Numbered from the stretch's first letter, positions 44,306-52,710 are shown. The stretch is 64,000 nucleotides of DNA from Prevotellaceae bacterium (GCA_028723525.1 JAQYET010000033.1:62001-126000), one strand, 5' to 3'. Numbers and translations: made by a program. The notes: generated by a model not told the origin, from the sequence alone.

Positions 44306-44393
44306 TATACAAAACTGCCGAATTTGCTGACCAAAATCGCCGATTTTACTTTGCAATTTCGCCGATTTTACCCAACAATTTCGGCGAATTTAT
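44306..44393. repeat. 22-bp palindromic repeat array, copy C (4 units)
   Basis: Units start at 44306, 44328, 44350 and 44372. Cores are AAAACTGCCGAATTTGC, AAAATCGCCGATTTTAC, AATTTCGCCGATTTTAC and AATTTCGGCGAATTTAT. This copy lies between two divergent promoters, slyD and the subtilase gene, so here it could affect transcription. Confidence 0.85.
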
Positions 44394-44473
44394 ATTGTGG
44401 TAAGATATATGATACCATGCGAAAGGGCATGTATTTTTAAGCGTCAGGCTTGCTATTCTCGTTTTTTTTCATT

Positions 44474-44481
44474 TACTTTGC
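44474..44481 (+). promoter_or_regulatory. Likely -7 box of the subtilase gene
   Basis: TTACTTTGC-like sequence ending at 44481, 21 nt before the ATG. A run of T precedes it; no clean TTTG partner. Confidence 0.45.
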
Positions 44482-44502
44482 AGCAACAAAACCGTTATCC
44501 TG

Positions 44503-46716
44503 ATGAAACGAACACTACTTTCGATATTCCTTGCAGTGGTCGCTGTTGTAGCCATTGCCCAGTCTTCTGCACTGTCTAAGATGTCGCCGATGGTGAGAAT
44601 GGCGGCAATGAGTTATGGCAAATCTGTTCCGGCGGGTTCCTCAAAGACCGCTATTTCGGGCGTGTACGACGACTCCGGGATATGCGCCTTTGTGAAAATA
44701 ACCGGCGACGCAGATGCCCTGATGAGCAAATACGGCTGTCGCAGTCTTGCCACTTTCGGCGACATACACATCGCCCACATCCCCCTTGCCTCGCTTCAAG
44801 CATTGGCATGCGAGCGCGGAGTGGAGCGTATAGAGGCTTCGCCCACACGGACAGAGATGCTCGACAAGTCGGCGACAATTATTGCTGCCGACAAACTGCA
44901 TTCCGGAGCACAGCTTCCGCAGGCATTCACAGGCAAGGGAGTCGTGGTGGGTATTCAGGATATAGGCTTCGACCTGACCAATCCAAACTTCTACAACACC
45001 GACCAAACGCAGTATCGCATCAAGCGTTTTTGGGACATGCTCTCCACCGACACCGTGGGCAGCGAGCTCTATGTGGGAGCCGACTACACCACCGAGGCAG
45101 AGATACTCGCCTACAAACACTCGCGAGACGGACTGGACAATGGGCACGGCACATACACCCTCGGCGTGCTGGCAGGCACAGGCTATGGCACTCCCTACCG
45201 CGGAATGGCGTACGAGAGCGACATCGTGGCAGTGAGCAATGCCGTGACGAGCGACACGATATTCATAAGAAAGGAAGACCTTTACAAATACACCTCTGCG
45301 ACAGACGCGCTCGGGTTTAAGTATTCTCTTGACTATGCTGAGGCGCAGGGCAAGCCATGCGTGGTGTCGTTCAGCGAGGGCAGTCATCAGGCGCAGGACG
45401 ACGAAGAGCAACTATTCTATGAGGTGCTGCGGCAGATGACCGGACCGGGCAAGATAATCGTGGCATCGGCAGGCAACGAAGGGCACTACGGAACCTATAT
45501 CCACAAGCCGGTGGGCAAGTCGGGCGTGGGTAGTTTCCTGAAAGGTAATGGTCGTTCAGCCTATCTCCGACTCTCTGCCGACGGAGATTTCGGGCTGCGC
45601 ATCAAAGTCTATGATACGGAAAATGGTGTTGAGAGCGCGGAATACAAACTGTCGGAGGTAATCGCTTCCACCGACTCGCTGCTCAAAGACACGGTGCGTC
45701 TGCATGGTGCCGACTATATGTTCACGCTCGGTGCCTATCCAAATGCGTTCAACGGCGAGCGCGTGATGGTTGATGTGGCGTTGGAGGCGAGTGCCGGTCA
45801 GTTAGGGGGGGATAAGCCACTGTCGGTTCAGTTGACAGGCGAAGAGTCGGATGTGGAACTCTACCGCATCTCCGGTAATCTCGTTGGAAACGCTTCCGAC
45901 ATGTCGCTGAAAGATATGGAGTACAGCCACACCATATACTCTCCGGGCAGTGCGCCGAGCGTTATCTGCGTGGGAGCAACAAGTTATCGCACGAAATACA
46001 CCAACTACAGGGGCGAGGAGTGCGGCAATGTTGACACCGAGGAGGGAGTGCTGGCATACTATTCCGGTCGCGGACCAACTTTCGACGGTCGCGTGAAGCC
46101 CGATGTCGTTGCTCCGGGGTCTAATATCATCACCACGTCAAACAGTTTCGTATATGACGTCTATCCCTATCCGCGGTCGATGGTGAGCGTCAGTGAGTTC
46201 CGCGGTCGCAAATATCCGTGGCAGGCAACGCTCGGAACATCGTTCTCAGCACCTATGGTTGCCGGTTGCATCGCACTGTGGCTGCAGGCAAATCCGCAAC
46301 TCACCACCGGGGAAGTGATGAATATCTTCAGCGAGACATGCAACCGCCCGGACCCCACAATCGACTATCCCAACAACCTTTACGGATATGGCGAGATTGA
46401 CGCCTACCGCGGTTTGCTGCGCATACTCGGTATAAACGGCATCGAAGGCATTTCCGAAGAGCAGCCCTCGGGCGTTGCATTCCGTCTTGACGGGGCGTCG
46501 ATGTTGCACATGGATTTCGCAAGTAAGACCGCAGCTACAGCCGCCTTATATATATATAATGTGTCGGGAAGCAAACTCTATGAGGGCAGGATAGAGGCAG
46601 GCAGAGAGTCGGCAGAGGTGAGCATGGCGTCGTTCCCTGCCGGGGTGTATGCCGTTCAGTTAACATCTTCAGACCCTGCGGTGTGCGGTTCCACGCTCGT
46701 GAGAGTTGGGAATTGA
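44503..46716 (+). CDS. Secreted subtilisin-like serine protease with T9SS-type C-terminal domain
   Basis: 737 residues. Signal peptide KRTLLSIFLAVVAVVAIAQ. The S8 catalytic triad is Asp153 (GIQDIGFDLTNP), His215 (DNGHGTYTLGVLAG) and Ser580 (LGTSFSAPMVAG). The roughly 365 residues between His and Ser are long and include a beta-rich insertion (about 340-470), probably a jelly-roll-like domain. The last 75 residues (LYIYNVSGSKLYEGRI ... SFPAGVYAVQL) match the type A T9SS sorting domain, implying export through SprA and surface attachment or release. Single gene between array C and fldA. Confidence 0.9.
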   Translation: MKRTLLSIFLAVVAVVAIAQSSALSKMSPMVRMAAMSYGKSVPAGSSKTAISGVYDDSGICAFVKITGDADALMSKYGCRSLATFGDIHIAHIPLASLQALACERGVERIEASPTRTEMLDKSATIIAADKLHSGAQLPQAFTGKGVVVGIQDIGFDLTNPNFYNTDQTQYRIKRFWDMLSTDTVGSELYVGADYTTEAEILAYKHSRDGLDNGHGTYTLGVLAGTGYGTPYRGMAYESDIVAVSNAVTSDTIFIRKEDLYKYTSATDALGFKYSLDYAEAQGKPCVVSFSEGSHQAQDDEEQLFYEVLRQMTGPGKIIVASAGNEGHYGTYIHKPVGKSGVGSFLKGNGRSAYLRLSADGDFGLRIKVYDTENGVESAEYKLSEVIASTDSLLKDTVRLHGADYMFTLGAYPNAFNGERVMVDVALEASAGQLGGDKPLSVQLTGEESDVELYRISGNLVGNASDMSLKDMEYSHTIYSPGSAPSVICVGATSYRTKYTNYRGEECGNVDTEEGVLAYYSGRGPTFDGRVKPDVVAPGSNIITTSNSFVYDVYPYPRSMVSVSEFRGRKYPWQATLGTSFSAPMVAGCIALWLQANPQLTTGEVMNIFSETCNRPDPTIDYPNNLYGYGEIDAYRGLLRILGINGIEGISEEQPSGVAFRLDGASMLHMDFASKTAATAALYIYNVSGSKLYEGRIEAGRESAEVSMASFPAGVYAVQLTSSDPAVCGSTLVRVGN

Positions 46717-46828
46717 TTGGATTTAAGTAGATTATCAGTTGCCGGAACACTGCGCTTCGTTATCACCATAACTCGGTATTTCGTTAAAACCACTATTTTT
46801 AGGTATTGCAAGTATTATTTTTTCGGCT

Positions 46829-46837
46829 TACCTTTGC
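46829..46837 (+). promoter_or_regulatory. -7 box of the flavodoxin promoter
   Basis: TACCTTTGC, 42 nt before the ATG, with a TTG at 46805-46807, 21 nt upstream. Confidence 0.55.
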
Positions 46838-46879
46838 AACCGAAAGATGAACAAATAATCATTTAAACGAAAAACCAAA

Positions 46880-47377
46880 ATGGGAAAGACAATAGTTGTT
46901 TACGGTTCTTCTACCGGTACATGCGAGTCAATCGCAGAGAAAATAGCAGAGAAAGTTGGTGCAAAAGCCATCAATGTTGCAGACCTTAATGCTGCCGTTC
47001 TGTCTGAAAACGACAACCTGCTCATCGGCACTTCCACGTGGGGAGCCGGCGAAGTGCAGGACGATTGGTATGACGGAGTGGAACTGCTGCGCGGAACCGA
47101 CCTCGCAGGAAAGGTGGTTGCGGTGTATGGTTGTGGCGACTCGGCAGGCTATGGCGACACTTTCTGCGCCGGGATGAAAGCACTCTACGATGCAGCAAAG
47201 GCTGCCGGAGCAACGCTCGTGGGCGAGGTCGGCGTGGAAGAATATAGTTTCGACGACTCCGATGCCGTGGTAGATGGCAAGTTTGTCGGACTGGCTCTCG
47301 ACGATGTTAACGAGGACGACCTCACCGAAAGCCGCATCGACGCTTGGCTTGAGCAGATAAAGGGCAGTTTCAAATGA
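46880..47377 (+). CDS. fldA: Flavodoxin
   Basis: 165-residue long-chain flavodoxin. The FMN-phosphate loop is [16 protein letters not shown] near the N-terminus, the first isoalloxazine loop is [12 protein letters not shown] (Trp stacking), and the second is [16 protein letters not shown]. Carries single electrons in the cytoplasm, often replacing ferredoxin when iron is scarce. The DUF2023 gene starts 13 nt after its stop, a pairing typical of Bacteroidetes. Confidence 0.95.
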   Translation: MGKTIVVYGSSTGTCESIAEKIAEKVGAKAINVADLNAAVLSENDNLLIGTSTWGAGEVQDDWYDGVELLRGTDLAGKVVAVYGCGDSAGYGDTFCAGMKALYDAAKAAGATLVGEVGVEEYSFDDSDAVVDGKFVGLALDDVNEDDLTESRIDAWLEQIKGSFK

Positions 47378-47390
47378 TTTCCTAAAGCAG

Positions 47391-47753
47391 ATGAAAGCCG
47401 AAATTATGCCCGTTGACATGAAGGTGCTCATGAACCATATTTATGAGTATAAGAAAGGGGTGCGCAACATGGTGCTCTACACCTTCAACCGCCGCTACGA
47501 GGAGTTCGCTATCCGTCGTCTGGAGCGTCAGGGCATAGACTACATTGTTCAGCCGGTAGGCAACGATCGTCTGAACCTTTTCTTCGGCAGGAAAGAATGT
47601 CTCGATGCCATTCGTATGATGGTTAATCGCCCCCTCAACCAATTATCTCCGGAGGAGGATTTCATTCTCGGAGCGATGCTTGGGTATGACATCTGTGCAC
47701 AATGCGAACGCTACTGTGAACGCAAGTGCCGCAAGTGCCGGAATGTTCAGTGA
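47391..47753 (+). CDS. DUF2023 family protein
   Basis: 120 residues; a start at the internal Met10 ([14 protein letters not shown]) is possible. The N-terminal part fits DUF2023 (HHIYE-like [18 protein letters not shown], then RLNLFFG). The C-terminus has the Cys-rich [15 protein letters not shown], which could bind metal or an Fe-S cluster. Function unknown; constant linkage with flavodoxin suggests an accessory role in its expression or redox use. The hairpin at 47857 closes the operon. Confidence 0.85.
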   Translation: MKAEIMPVDMKVLMNHIYEYKKGVRNMVLYTFNRRYEEFAIRRLERQGIDYIVQPVGNDRLNLFFGRKECLDAIRMMVNRPLNQLSPEEDFILGAMLGYDICAQCERYCERKCRKCRNVQ

Positions 47754-47856
47754 TTTGGAATGACGTAATAACAAATAAAATTGGAATATTAGGATAAACT
47801 TTTTTTTAAATCTTGTTCGCTAAATAAAATTCATAATGTTTTTGTATAATATGCTT

Positions 47857-47882
47857 AGGCTGTCCGTGAGGATGGCCTTTTG
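47857..47882 (+). terminator. Terminator of fldA-DUF2023
   Basis: AGGCTGTCC (47857-47865) pairs with GGATGGCCT (47870-47878) with two G-U pairs and a GTGA tetraloop, followed by T4. The other parts of this 350-nt gap are AT-rich; a 62-codon frame overlapping the hairpin looks spurious. Confidence 0.65.
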
Positions 47883-48056
47883 CATGTTATGTATGGTTTT
47901 GAGAGGCTGCCTTTTATTATGTTCAAGGCTACAATGCCTTGTTTTAATGACGTTAGAAGATAATAATAACTGCCGATATGTTCAATATGAAGCCGCAATA
48001 AACGTTGTTACAGTGCAGAAGTGAATTATCTTATCTCACTTTTAGTCACTGTCATA

Positions 48057-48089
48057 TTTGGAGTTATATGAAATAATTTGTATCTTTGC
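48057..48089 (+). promoter_or_regulatory. Promoter of the small exported-protein gene at 48106
   Basis: TTTG (48057-48060), 20 nt, TATCTTTGC (48081-48089), a clean consensus match that supports the gene being real. Confidence 0.7.
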
Positions 48090-48105
48090 AACCTAACGAA
48101 TATCG

Positions 48106-48393
48106 ATGATGAAAAAGACTCTTACCATTATATTTACGGCTGTTGTGGTTCTGGCAGTGGCTTGCTTCTTCTTTAATCCGGCAAAGGAGAGGCATGTTGA
48201 TGCCATAACAGAGCATTATGCGAAAAAGTTCAGTGTTGATTCGCAGAACGCGGTCGATGCACGTTCCTACTCAAGACTTGTGCTTAACCATGCCCTTAAA
48301 TATGACGATTATGTACTGTTCAGCAAGGGTAGCATGCTCGGTGAACCCTTGTCATTCGGCATAATGGGGCATGTCTTTGTTTTGGATAACTGA
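48106..48393 (+). CDS. Small membrane-anchored protein (DUF4359-like?)
   Basis: 95 residues. The first 25 (MMKKTLTIIFTAVVVLAVACFF) form a signal anchor; if a Cys-containing lipobox (VAC) is used it would be a lipoprotein. The FNPAKERHVDAI segment and the closing MGHVFVLDN weakly recall DUF4359 proteins (an NP-x-E-x-x-Y/H motif after the helix), but I am not sure. A clean promoter sits 16 nt upstream, and the gene ends at a hairpin shared with the convergent repeat-protein gene. Confidence 0.65.
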   Translation: MMKKTLTIIFTAVVVLAVACFFFNPAKERHVDAITEHYAKKFSVDSQNAVDARSYSRLVLNHALKYDDYVLFSKGSMLGEPLSFGIMGHVFVLDN

Positions 48394-48416
48394 CATTGCA
48401 TAATTAGGTAATATCA

Positions 48417-48445
48417 ACCGGCATGCACTTGCTGCACATGCCGGT
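48417..48445. terminator. Bidirectional hairpin
   Basis: ACCGGCATG (48417-48425) pairs perfectly with CATGCCGGT (48437-48445) around an 11-nt loop, between two convergent small genes. Confidence 0.7.
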
Positions 48446-48453
48446 GACGGTTG

Positions 48454-48864
48454 TCATTGTAACAGAAAACCGAAGAAACGGATTGCTGCAACGGTACTCC
48501 GCTTCACGTTGGGCACTTTGCCGATGTAAGAGCCGGTTCGGTCGTATATGTTCCCGCTCTTGTCAATCTTTCCCTTGTATGAACCGGTGCGGTCATACAC
48601 GTTTCCGTTGTCTTCTATCTTCCCGATGTATGCCCCCGTGCGGTCATAAAATCTTCCGCGGTCAACCTTTCCCCTGCATGAACCGGCACGGTCGTATATG
48701 TTTCCGCTACTATCCACTTTTCCCTTGTATGAGCCTGTGCGGTCATACACCGAGCCGTTGCTCTCCACCTTTCCCTCGTAAGAACCGGTGCTACTGTGTA
48801 TGCTCTGTCCGAATGAAATCATCGGAAGAAGCATCAGTGAGATGATAAAAATGATTTTCTTCAT
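48454..48864 (-). CDS. Exported protein of six 17-residue repeats
   Basis: 136 residues: signal peptide KKIIFIISLMLLPMISFGQ, then six tandem repeats (about 21-120) of the form VYDRTGSYKGKVDSSGN with conserved Tyr-Asp-Arg-Thr-Gly-x-Tyr-x-Gly-Lys. The DNA repeats are correspondingly similar. Such repeats would form short beta hairpins; a closed beta-flower-like fold known from Bacteroides secreted proteins is plausible. The C-terminus (AAIRFFGFLLQ) is hydrophobic. One repeat (YDRAGSCRGKVDRGRF) is a residue shorter and carries the only mature Cys. Function unknown. Convergent with the gene at 48106. Confidence 0.78.
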   Translation of the reverse strand: MKKIIFIISLMLLPMISFGQSIHSSTGSYEGKVESNGSVYDRTGSYKGKVDSSGNIYDRAGSCRGKVDRGRFYDRTGAYIGKIEDNGNVYDRTGSYKGKIDKSGNIYDRTGSYIGKVPNVKRSTVAAIRFFGFLLQ

Positions 48865-49133
48865 AAGCCAATTTCGTTTTTATTATTATTATAAGGTGAT
48901 GGCTGGTACGGAAAACACACTTACATGGGTTTGCCGACAGCCTTTCCGCCGTTGCGAAGATACTGAAAAAAAAACAAACCGGCATGAAATCACTCCCGAA
49001 AACTTACTGTTTTTTGTATTATTAACGTTTGATACATGCCTTAGCAAGTCATAAAATGCAATTACGAATGTTAAATAAACACAAAATAAATGTTATCTAC
49101 CCGGTTTGTGTATCATTATCAGAATAAAAGAGT

Positions 49134-49142
49134 TATCTTTGC
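49134..49142 (+). promoter_or_regulatory. -7 box of the rplM operon promoter
   Basis: TATCTTTGC. A TTTG lies at 49105-49108, 25 nt upstream, wider than usual. The implied leader is about 205 nt. Confidence 0.55.
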
Positions 49143-49354
49143 ACCCACAAATTTTCGAGGGGCCTTAGAACCCCCAGAACCGTTGTGTAAATAGCAGTCA
49201 CCTTGCTGAAACGAATGGTCATTGCGGTTTGTGAATCGGCGGTTCACTGGCAGGCGGAGAGTCTGCTCGCTCCCAGGTGCGTGAAGCCAGGCGCAATCGG
49301 ATGGCGACATATCCGGTAAGTTATAAAACGTTTTAAGTAATATTTTCAGATTAC
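49143..49354 (+). other. Long leader of rplM-rpsI, candidate autoregulatory RNA
   Basis: About 200 nt between the -7 box and the rplM ATG, clearly more G/C-rich than ordinary gaps here. Possible hairpins: GGGG/CCCC (49159-49162 with 49171-49174), GTGAA/TTCAC (near 49231-49246) and TGCG/CGCA (near 49279-49295). Ribosomal operons commonly carry such leaders for feedback by one of their products; assignment to L13 is inference. Confidence 0.4.
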
Positions 49355-49816
49355 ATGAACACTTTAAGTTACAAGACTATTTCCATTAACAGGGAAACAG
49401 CGCAGAAAGAGTGGGTTATTGTCGATGCCACAGATCAGGTGGTCGGTCGCCTCTGCTCTAAAGTAGCGAAGCTAATTCGCGGTAAGTACAAGCCAACTTT
49501 CACTCCTCATGTTGATTGTGGCGACAACGTTATCATCATCAATGCCGAGAAAGTGATATTTACCGGCAAGAAAGAAACCGACAAGGTTTACACCCGTTAC
49601 ACAGGTTATCCCGGTGGTCAGCGTTTCAACACGCCGGCAGAGTTGCGTCTTCGCAAGGGCGGTGTTGACCGTATTCTCCGTCATGCAGTAAAAGGTATGC
49701 TACCGAAGGGGCGTTTGGGTCGCAAGTTACTTGACAATCTCTATGTTTACGAGGGTCCGGAGCACAAGCACGAGGCGCAGAAACCAAAGGTAATTGATAT
49801 AAATCAGTACAAATAA
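49355..49816 (+). CDS. rplM: 50S ribosomal protein L13
   Basis: 153 residues, normal for Bacteroidetes. Signatures: WVIVDATDQVVGRLCSKVAKLIRGKYKPTFTPHVDCGD and the central VYTRYTGYPGGQR, then AVKGMLPKGRLGRKLLDNLYVYEGPEHKHEAQKP. An early 50S assembly protein. It leads the conserved rplM-rpsI pair; rpsI begins 14 nt after its stop. Confidence 0.97.
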   Translation: MNTLSYKTISINRETAQKEWVIVDATDQVVGRLCSKVAKLIRGKYKPTFTPHVDCGDNVIIINAEKVIFTGKKETDKVYTRYTGYPGGQRFNTPAELRLRKGGVDRILRHAVKGMLPKGRLGRKLLDNLYVYEGPEHKHEAQKPKVIDINQYK

Positions 49817-49829
49817 AGGATAAGGAAAA

Positions 49830-50216
49830 ATGGAAGTAATTAACGCAATAGGTCGCCGTAAGAGTGCCGTAGCACGTATATACGTTAGCGAAGGAACAGG
49901 CAAAATCACGATAAACAAGAAAGACATCGATACGTATTTCCCCTCCGCAATACTTCAGTATGTGGTTAAGCAACCGCTGAACCTCCTCGAAGTAGCAGAG
50001 AAATACGACATCAAGGTAAACCTCGACGGTGGTGGTTTCACCGGTCAGAGTCAGGCTTTGCGCCTCGCAATAGCACGAGCACTGGTGAAAATCAATGCCG
50101 AAGACAAGAAAACTTTGAAAGACAAGGGCTTCCTCACACGCGACAGCCGTGCTGTTGAGCGTAAGAAACCGGGTCAACCGAAGGCTCGTCGTCGCTTCCA
50201 GTTCAGCAAGCGTTAA
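49830..50216 (+). CDS. rpsI: 30S ribosomal protein S9
   Basis: 128 residues. N-terminal AIGRRKSAVARIYV, GGGFTGQSQALRLAIARAL in the middle and the conserved basic tail KKPGQPKARRRFQFSKR, whose terminal Arg reaches the P-site tRNA. Follows rplM in the standard order. A 250-nt gap with a folded RNA separates it from rpsB. Confidence 0.97.
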   Translation: MEVINAIGRRKSAVARIYVSEGTGKITINKKDIDTYFPSAILQYVVKQPLNLLEVAEKYDIKVNLDGGGFTGQSQALRLAIARALVKINAEDKKTLKDKGFLTRDSRAVERKKPGQPKARRRFQFSKR

Positions 50217-50226
50217 ACTTTTTGTT

Positions 50227-50366
50227 TGGCGGGACTTGTGCTCGGATGTTCCCGAAAGGTGCGTGTCGTGTGGCATGTGTTGTTGCCTGATGTGCCCGAG
50301 AGATGCAACGAGTGCGCCACATAATCCCGCCATGCAGCAAAGTTGCTGGCAGTTTAGTATCTAAAC
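50227..50366 (+). ncRNA. Structured RNA element upstream of rpsB (candidate S2 leader)
   Basis: A multi-helix fold can be drawn. The outer 8-bp stem TGGCGGGA (50227-50234) with TCCCGCCA (50325-50332) encloses a short TCGG/CCGA hairpin (50242-50255) and a stem GTGTGGC/GCCACAT (50268-50274, 50316-50322). The latter in turn encloses TGTTGC/GCAACG (50281-50286, 50305-50310). Downstream, GTTTAG-TAT-CTAAAC (50352-50366) forms a further hairpin. An alternative pairing of GGGA (50231-50234) with TCCC (50250-50253) is possible. The rpsB ATG is 100 nt further on. Regulation by S2 is inferred. Confidence 0.55.
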
Positions 50367-50465
50367 CTGCGAGACTTAGGGCAGAAATCCTGATTACTCG
50401 TGGGTTGGTTCTAACCGAAATAAGAATTCAAAAGAAAGTAAACAACAAACAAAATTTAAGCAAAA

Positions 50466-51335
50466 ATGGCAAGAACAAACTTTGAACAACTGCTTGAGGC
50501 AGGCTGCCACTTCGGTCACCTCAAGCGTAAGTGGAATCCGGCAATGGCTCCCTACATCTTCATGGAGCGCAACGGTATTCATATTATAGACCTGCATAAG
50601 ACCGTGGGTATGATTGACGAGGCTGCAGATGCCCTGCGTCAGATTGCTAAGTCGGGAAAGAAAATCCTCTTCGTAGCCACCAAGAAGCAGGCAAAAGACA
50701 TCGTAGCAGAGAAAGCATCGAACGTTAACATGCCCTATGTTATTGAGCGTTGGCCCGGCGGTATGCTCACAAACTTCCCCACAATACGCAAGGCTGTGAA
50801 GAAGATGGCAACCATCGACAAGATGATTAACGACGGAACATTCTCTAATCTCTCAAAGCGTGAGATGCTGCAGGTGACACGTCAGCGTGCGAAACTTGAG
50901 AAGAACCTCGGTTCTATCGCAGACCTTACACGCCTGCCGTCGGCACTTTTCGTGGTAGATGTTATGAAAGAGCACATCGCTGTGAGCGAAGCCGTGCGTT
51001 TGGGAATACCTGTATTCGCTATCGTTGACACCAATAGCAACCCGAAAGACATCGACTTCATCATTCCGGCAAACGACGATGCCAAGGACTCTATTGAGAT
51101 AATACTCGGTGCTTGCTGCGAAGCAATCAACGAAGGTCTCGCAGAGCGCAAGGCAGAGCGTGCCGACGAGAAGGCTGCAAAGGAACAGGACGAGGAAGCA
51201 GAAGATGCAAAGCCTCGTCGCCAACGTCGCCAGCGCAAGGATGAGAAGGCAGAGGAGGAAATAAAGGAGGCACCGGCAGCAGAGGAAACTCCGGCTGAAG
51301 AGGCTGCCACCGAGGAAGCTCCTGCTGCAGAATAA
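50466..51335 (+). CDS. rpsB: 30S ribosomal protein S2 with acidic C-terminal extension
   Basis: 289 residues. The S2 fold spans about 1-225 (CHFGHLKRKWNPAMAPYIFMERNGIHIIDLHKT, RWPGGMLTNF, PSALFVVDVMKEHIAVSEA, GIPVFAIVDTNSNP). The remaining roughly 60 residues are a charged, then Ala/Glu/Pro-rich tail (ERADEKAAKEQDEEAED, QRRQRK, ending TEEAPAAE), longer than in E. coli and likely disordered; such tails are common in Bacteroidetes. It is preceded by a structured leader and followed by tsf, the universal rpsB-tsf order. Confidence 0.96.
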   Translation: MARTNFEQLLEAGCHFGHLKRKWNPAMAPYIFMERNGIHIIDLHKTVGMIDEAADALRQIAKSGKKILFVATKKQAKDIVAEKASNVNMPYVIERWPGGMLTNFPTIRKAVKKMATIDKMINDGTFSNLSKREMLQVTRQRAKLEKNLGSIADLTRLPSALFVVDVMKEHIAVSEAVRLGIPVFAIVDTNSNPKDIDFIIPANDDAKDSIEIILGACCEAINEGLAERKAERADEKAAKEQDEEAEDAKPRRQRRQRKDEKAEEEIKEAPAAEETPAEEAATEEAPAAE

Positions 51336-51369
51336 ACCGCGCTGCCCTGACTCATAACAATACATCTCC

Positions 51370-51397
51370 CATTGGCTTGGCATACTCCGAGCCAATG
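51370..51397 (+). other. Hairpin in the rpsB-tsf gap
   Basis: CATTGGCT (51370-51377) pairs perfectly with AGCCAATG (51390-51397). No T run follows, so it may be an attenuator or an RNA-processing or stability element rather than a full terminator. Confidence 0.45.
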
Positions 51398-51443
51398 AGA
51401 GAATATTCAAAATCAAATCTTTAACATTTAACGTATATAAGAA

Positions 51444-52442
51444 ATGACTATTTCAATAGACGATATAAAGAAACTCCGTGCCATGACCGGAGCAGGTTTG
51501 GCTGACGTGAAGAAAGCATTGTCTGAGGCTGAAGGCAACTTCGACAAGGCAAAAGAACTGCTTCGCGAGCGCGGACTCGCCATAGCAGCAAAGCGCAGCG
51601 ACCGCGAGACATCCAATGGTTGCGTTCTCGTGAAGTATGAAAACGGCTTTGCAGCAACGTTGGCACTCAAGTGTGAAACAGACTTCGTGGCAAACGGTGC
51701 CGATTTCGTTGCCCTCACACAGTCTATTCTCGACGCAGCAGTTGCAGCGAAGGTGAAAACCCTCGATGAGGTTAAGGAACTTACGCTCGCTGACGGACAG
51801 AAAGTTCAGGACGCAGTGACACAACGTTCAGGTATCACCGGTGAAAAAATGGAACTCGATGGCTACCTCATTCTCGAAGGAGAGAACATCGAACTGTATG
51901 ACCACATGGGCAAACACACCCTTTGCACAATGGTACAGACCAACAAAACAGCAGCTGATGCAGGTCACAAAGTTGCAATGCAGGTGGCTGCAATGAAGCC
52001 TGTGGCTCTTGACGAAGCAAGTGTTCCGCAAGAAATTATCGACGAAGAGTACAAGGTTGCTGTGCAGAAAACAAAGGAAGAGCAGGTTGAGAAGGCTGTT
52101 GTTGCTGCCATAAAGAAGGCTGGCATCAACCCGAACCTCGTTGACAGCGACGAACATATTGAGTCTAACATCGCCAAAGGCTGGCTCACTCGCGAAGAAG
52201 CTGACAAGGCAAAAGAAATTCGTGAGAAGACAGCTGCAGAGAAAGCAGCAAACCTCCCGGAGCAAATGATAGAGAACATTGCTAAGGGGCGCGTTGCAAA
52301 ATTCCTGAAAGAGAACTGTCTTGTTGACCAAGAATTCCAGTTCGGCGACGGCGACAAGGCTACCGTTTCACAGTGGCTTGCTGCACAGGACAAGGAACTC
52401 AAGATTGTAGATTTCAAGCGTTTCACCCTCGTTGCAGACTAA
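51444..52442 (+). CDS. tsf: Elongation factor Ts
   Basis: 332 residues. The N-terminal UBA-like domain is IKKLRAMTGAGLADVKKALSEAEGNFDKAKELLRERG. ALKCETDFVANGADF holds the TDFV motif that inserts into EF-Tu. The central insert is longer than in E. coli, as usual in Bacteroidetes, and the C-terminal part (IAKGRVAKFLKENCLVDQEFQFG) is conserved. It recycles EF-Tu-GDP. The terminator at 52534 closes the ribosomal block. Confidence 0.96.
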   Translation: MTISIDDIKKLRAMTGAGLADVKKALSEAEGNFDKAKELLRERGLAIAAKRSDRETSNGCVLVKYENGFAATLALKCETDFVANGADFVALTQSILDAAVAAKVKTLDEVKELTLADGQKVQDAVTQRSGITGEKMELDGYLILEGENIELYDHMGKHTLCTMVQTNKTAADAGHKVAMQVAAMKPVALDEASVPQEIIDEEYKVAVQKTKEEQVEKAVVAAIKKAGINPNLVDSDEHIESNIAKGWLTREEADKAKEIREKTAAEKAANLPEQMIENIAKGRVAKFLKENCLVDQEFQFGDGDKATVSQWLAAQDKELKIVDFKRFTLVAD

Positions 52443-52533
52443 TCTGCGGGGCGTAATGCCGTGACGCGAAATCGGGGAGGTGTGCCGCAAGGCAACGCTT
52501 TATTCCCTGACACAGTGTCTTTAACGACAATAT

Positions 52534-52584
52534 AAAGAACCATATCCGGTTTCATAGTGAAGCATGGATATGGTTCTTTTTATT
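52534..52584 (+). terminator. Intrinsic terminator of tsf
   Basis: AAAGAACCATATCC (52534-52547) and its exact complement (52566-52579) form a 14-bp stem with an 18-nt loop, followed by a T-rich run. The rest of the 295-nt gap is featureless apart from the next promoter. Confidence 0.85.
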
Positions 52585-52677
52585 TTTTCATTGCAAGCTC
52601 AGAAACCAACTACTCCGAATTACCCAATCCTCGCAAATATTACATGCCTAAATACAGCCTATAAATTGGCGGAAAAA

Positions 52678-52710
52678 TTTGGCTGTTAGAAAACTTTTTA
52701 ATATATTTGC
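52678..52710 (+). promoter_or_regulatory. Promoter of the HExxH protein operon
   Basis: TTTG (52678-52681), 20 nt, TATATTTGC (52702-52710), 27 nt before the ATG at 52738. Confidence 0.65.

Noticed and set aside
47391..47753. Ferredoxin-like reading of the DUF2023 protein from its Cys-rich end
   Set aside because: The Cys spacing ([15 protein letters not shown]) does not match ferredoxin motifs, and the N-terminal part fits DUF2023.
47836..48024. 62-codon open frame after DUF2023
   Set aside because: It overlaps the terminator hairpin at 47857-47882, has no promoter, and its composition (Leu/Cys/Met-rich) has no family likeness.
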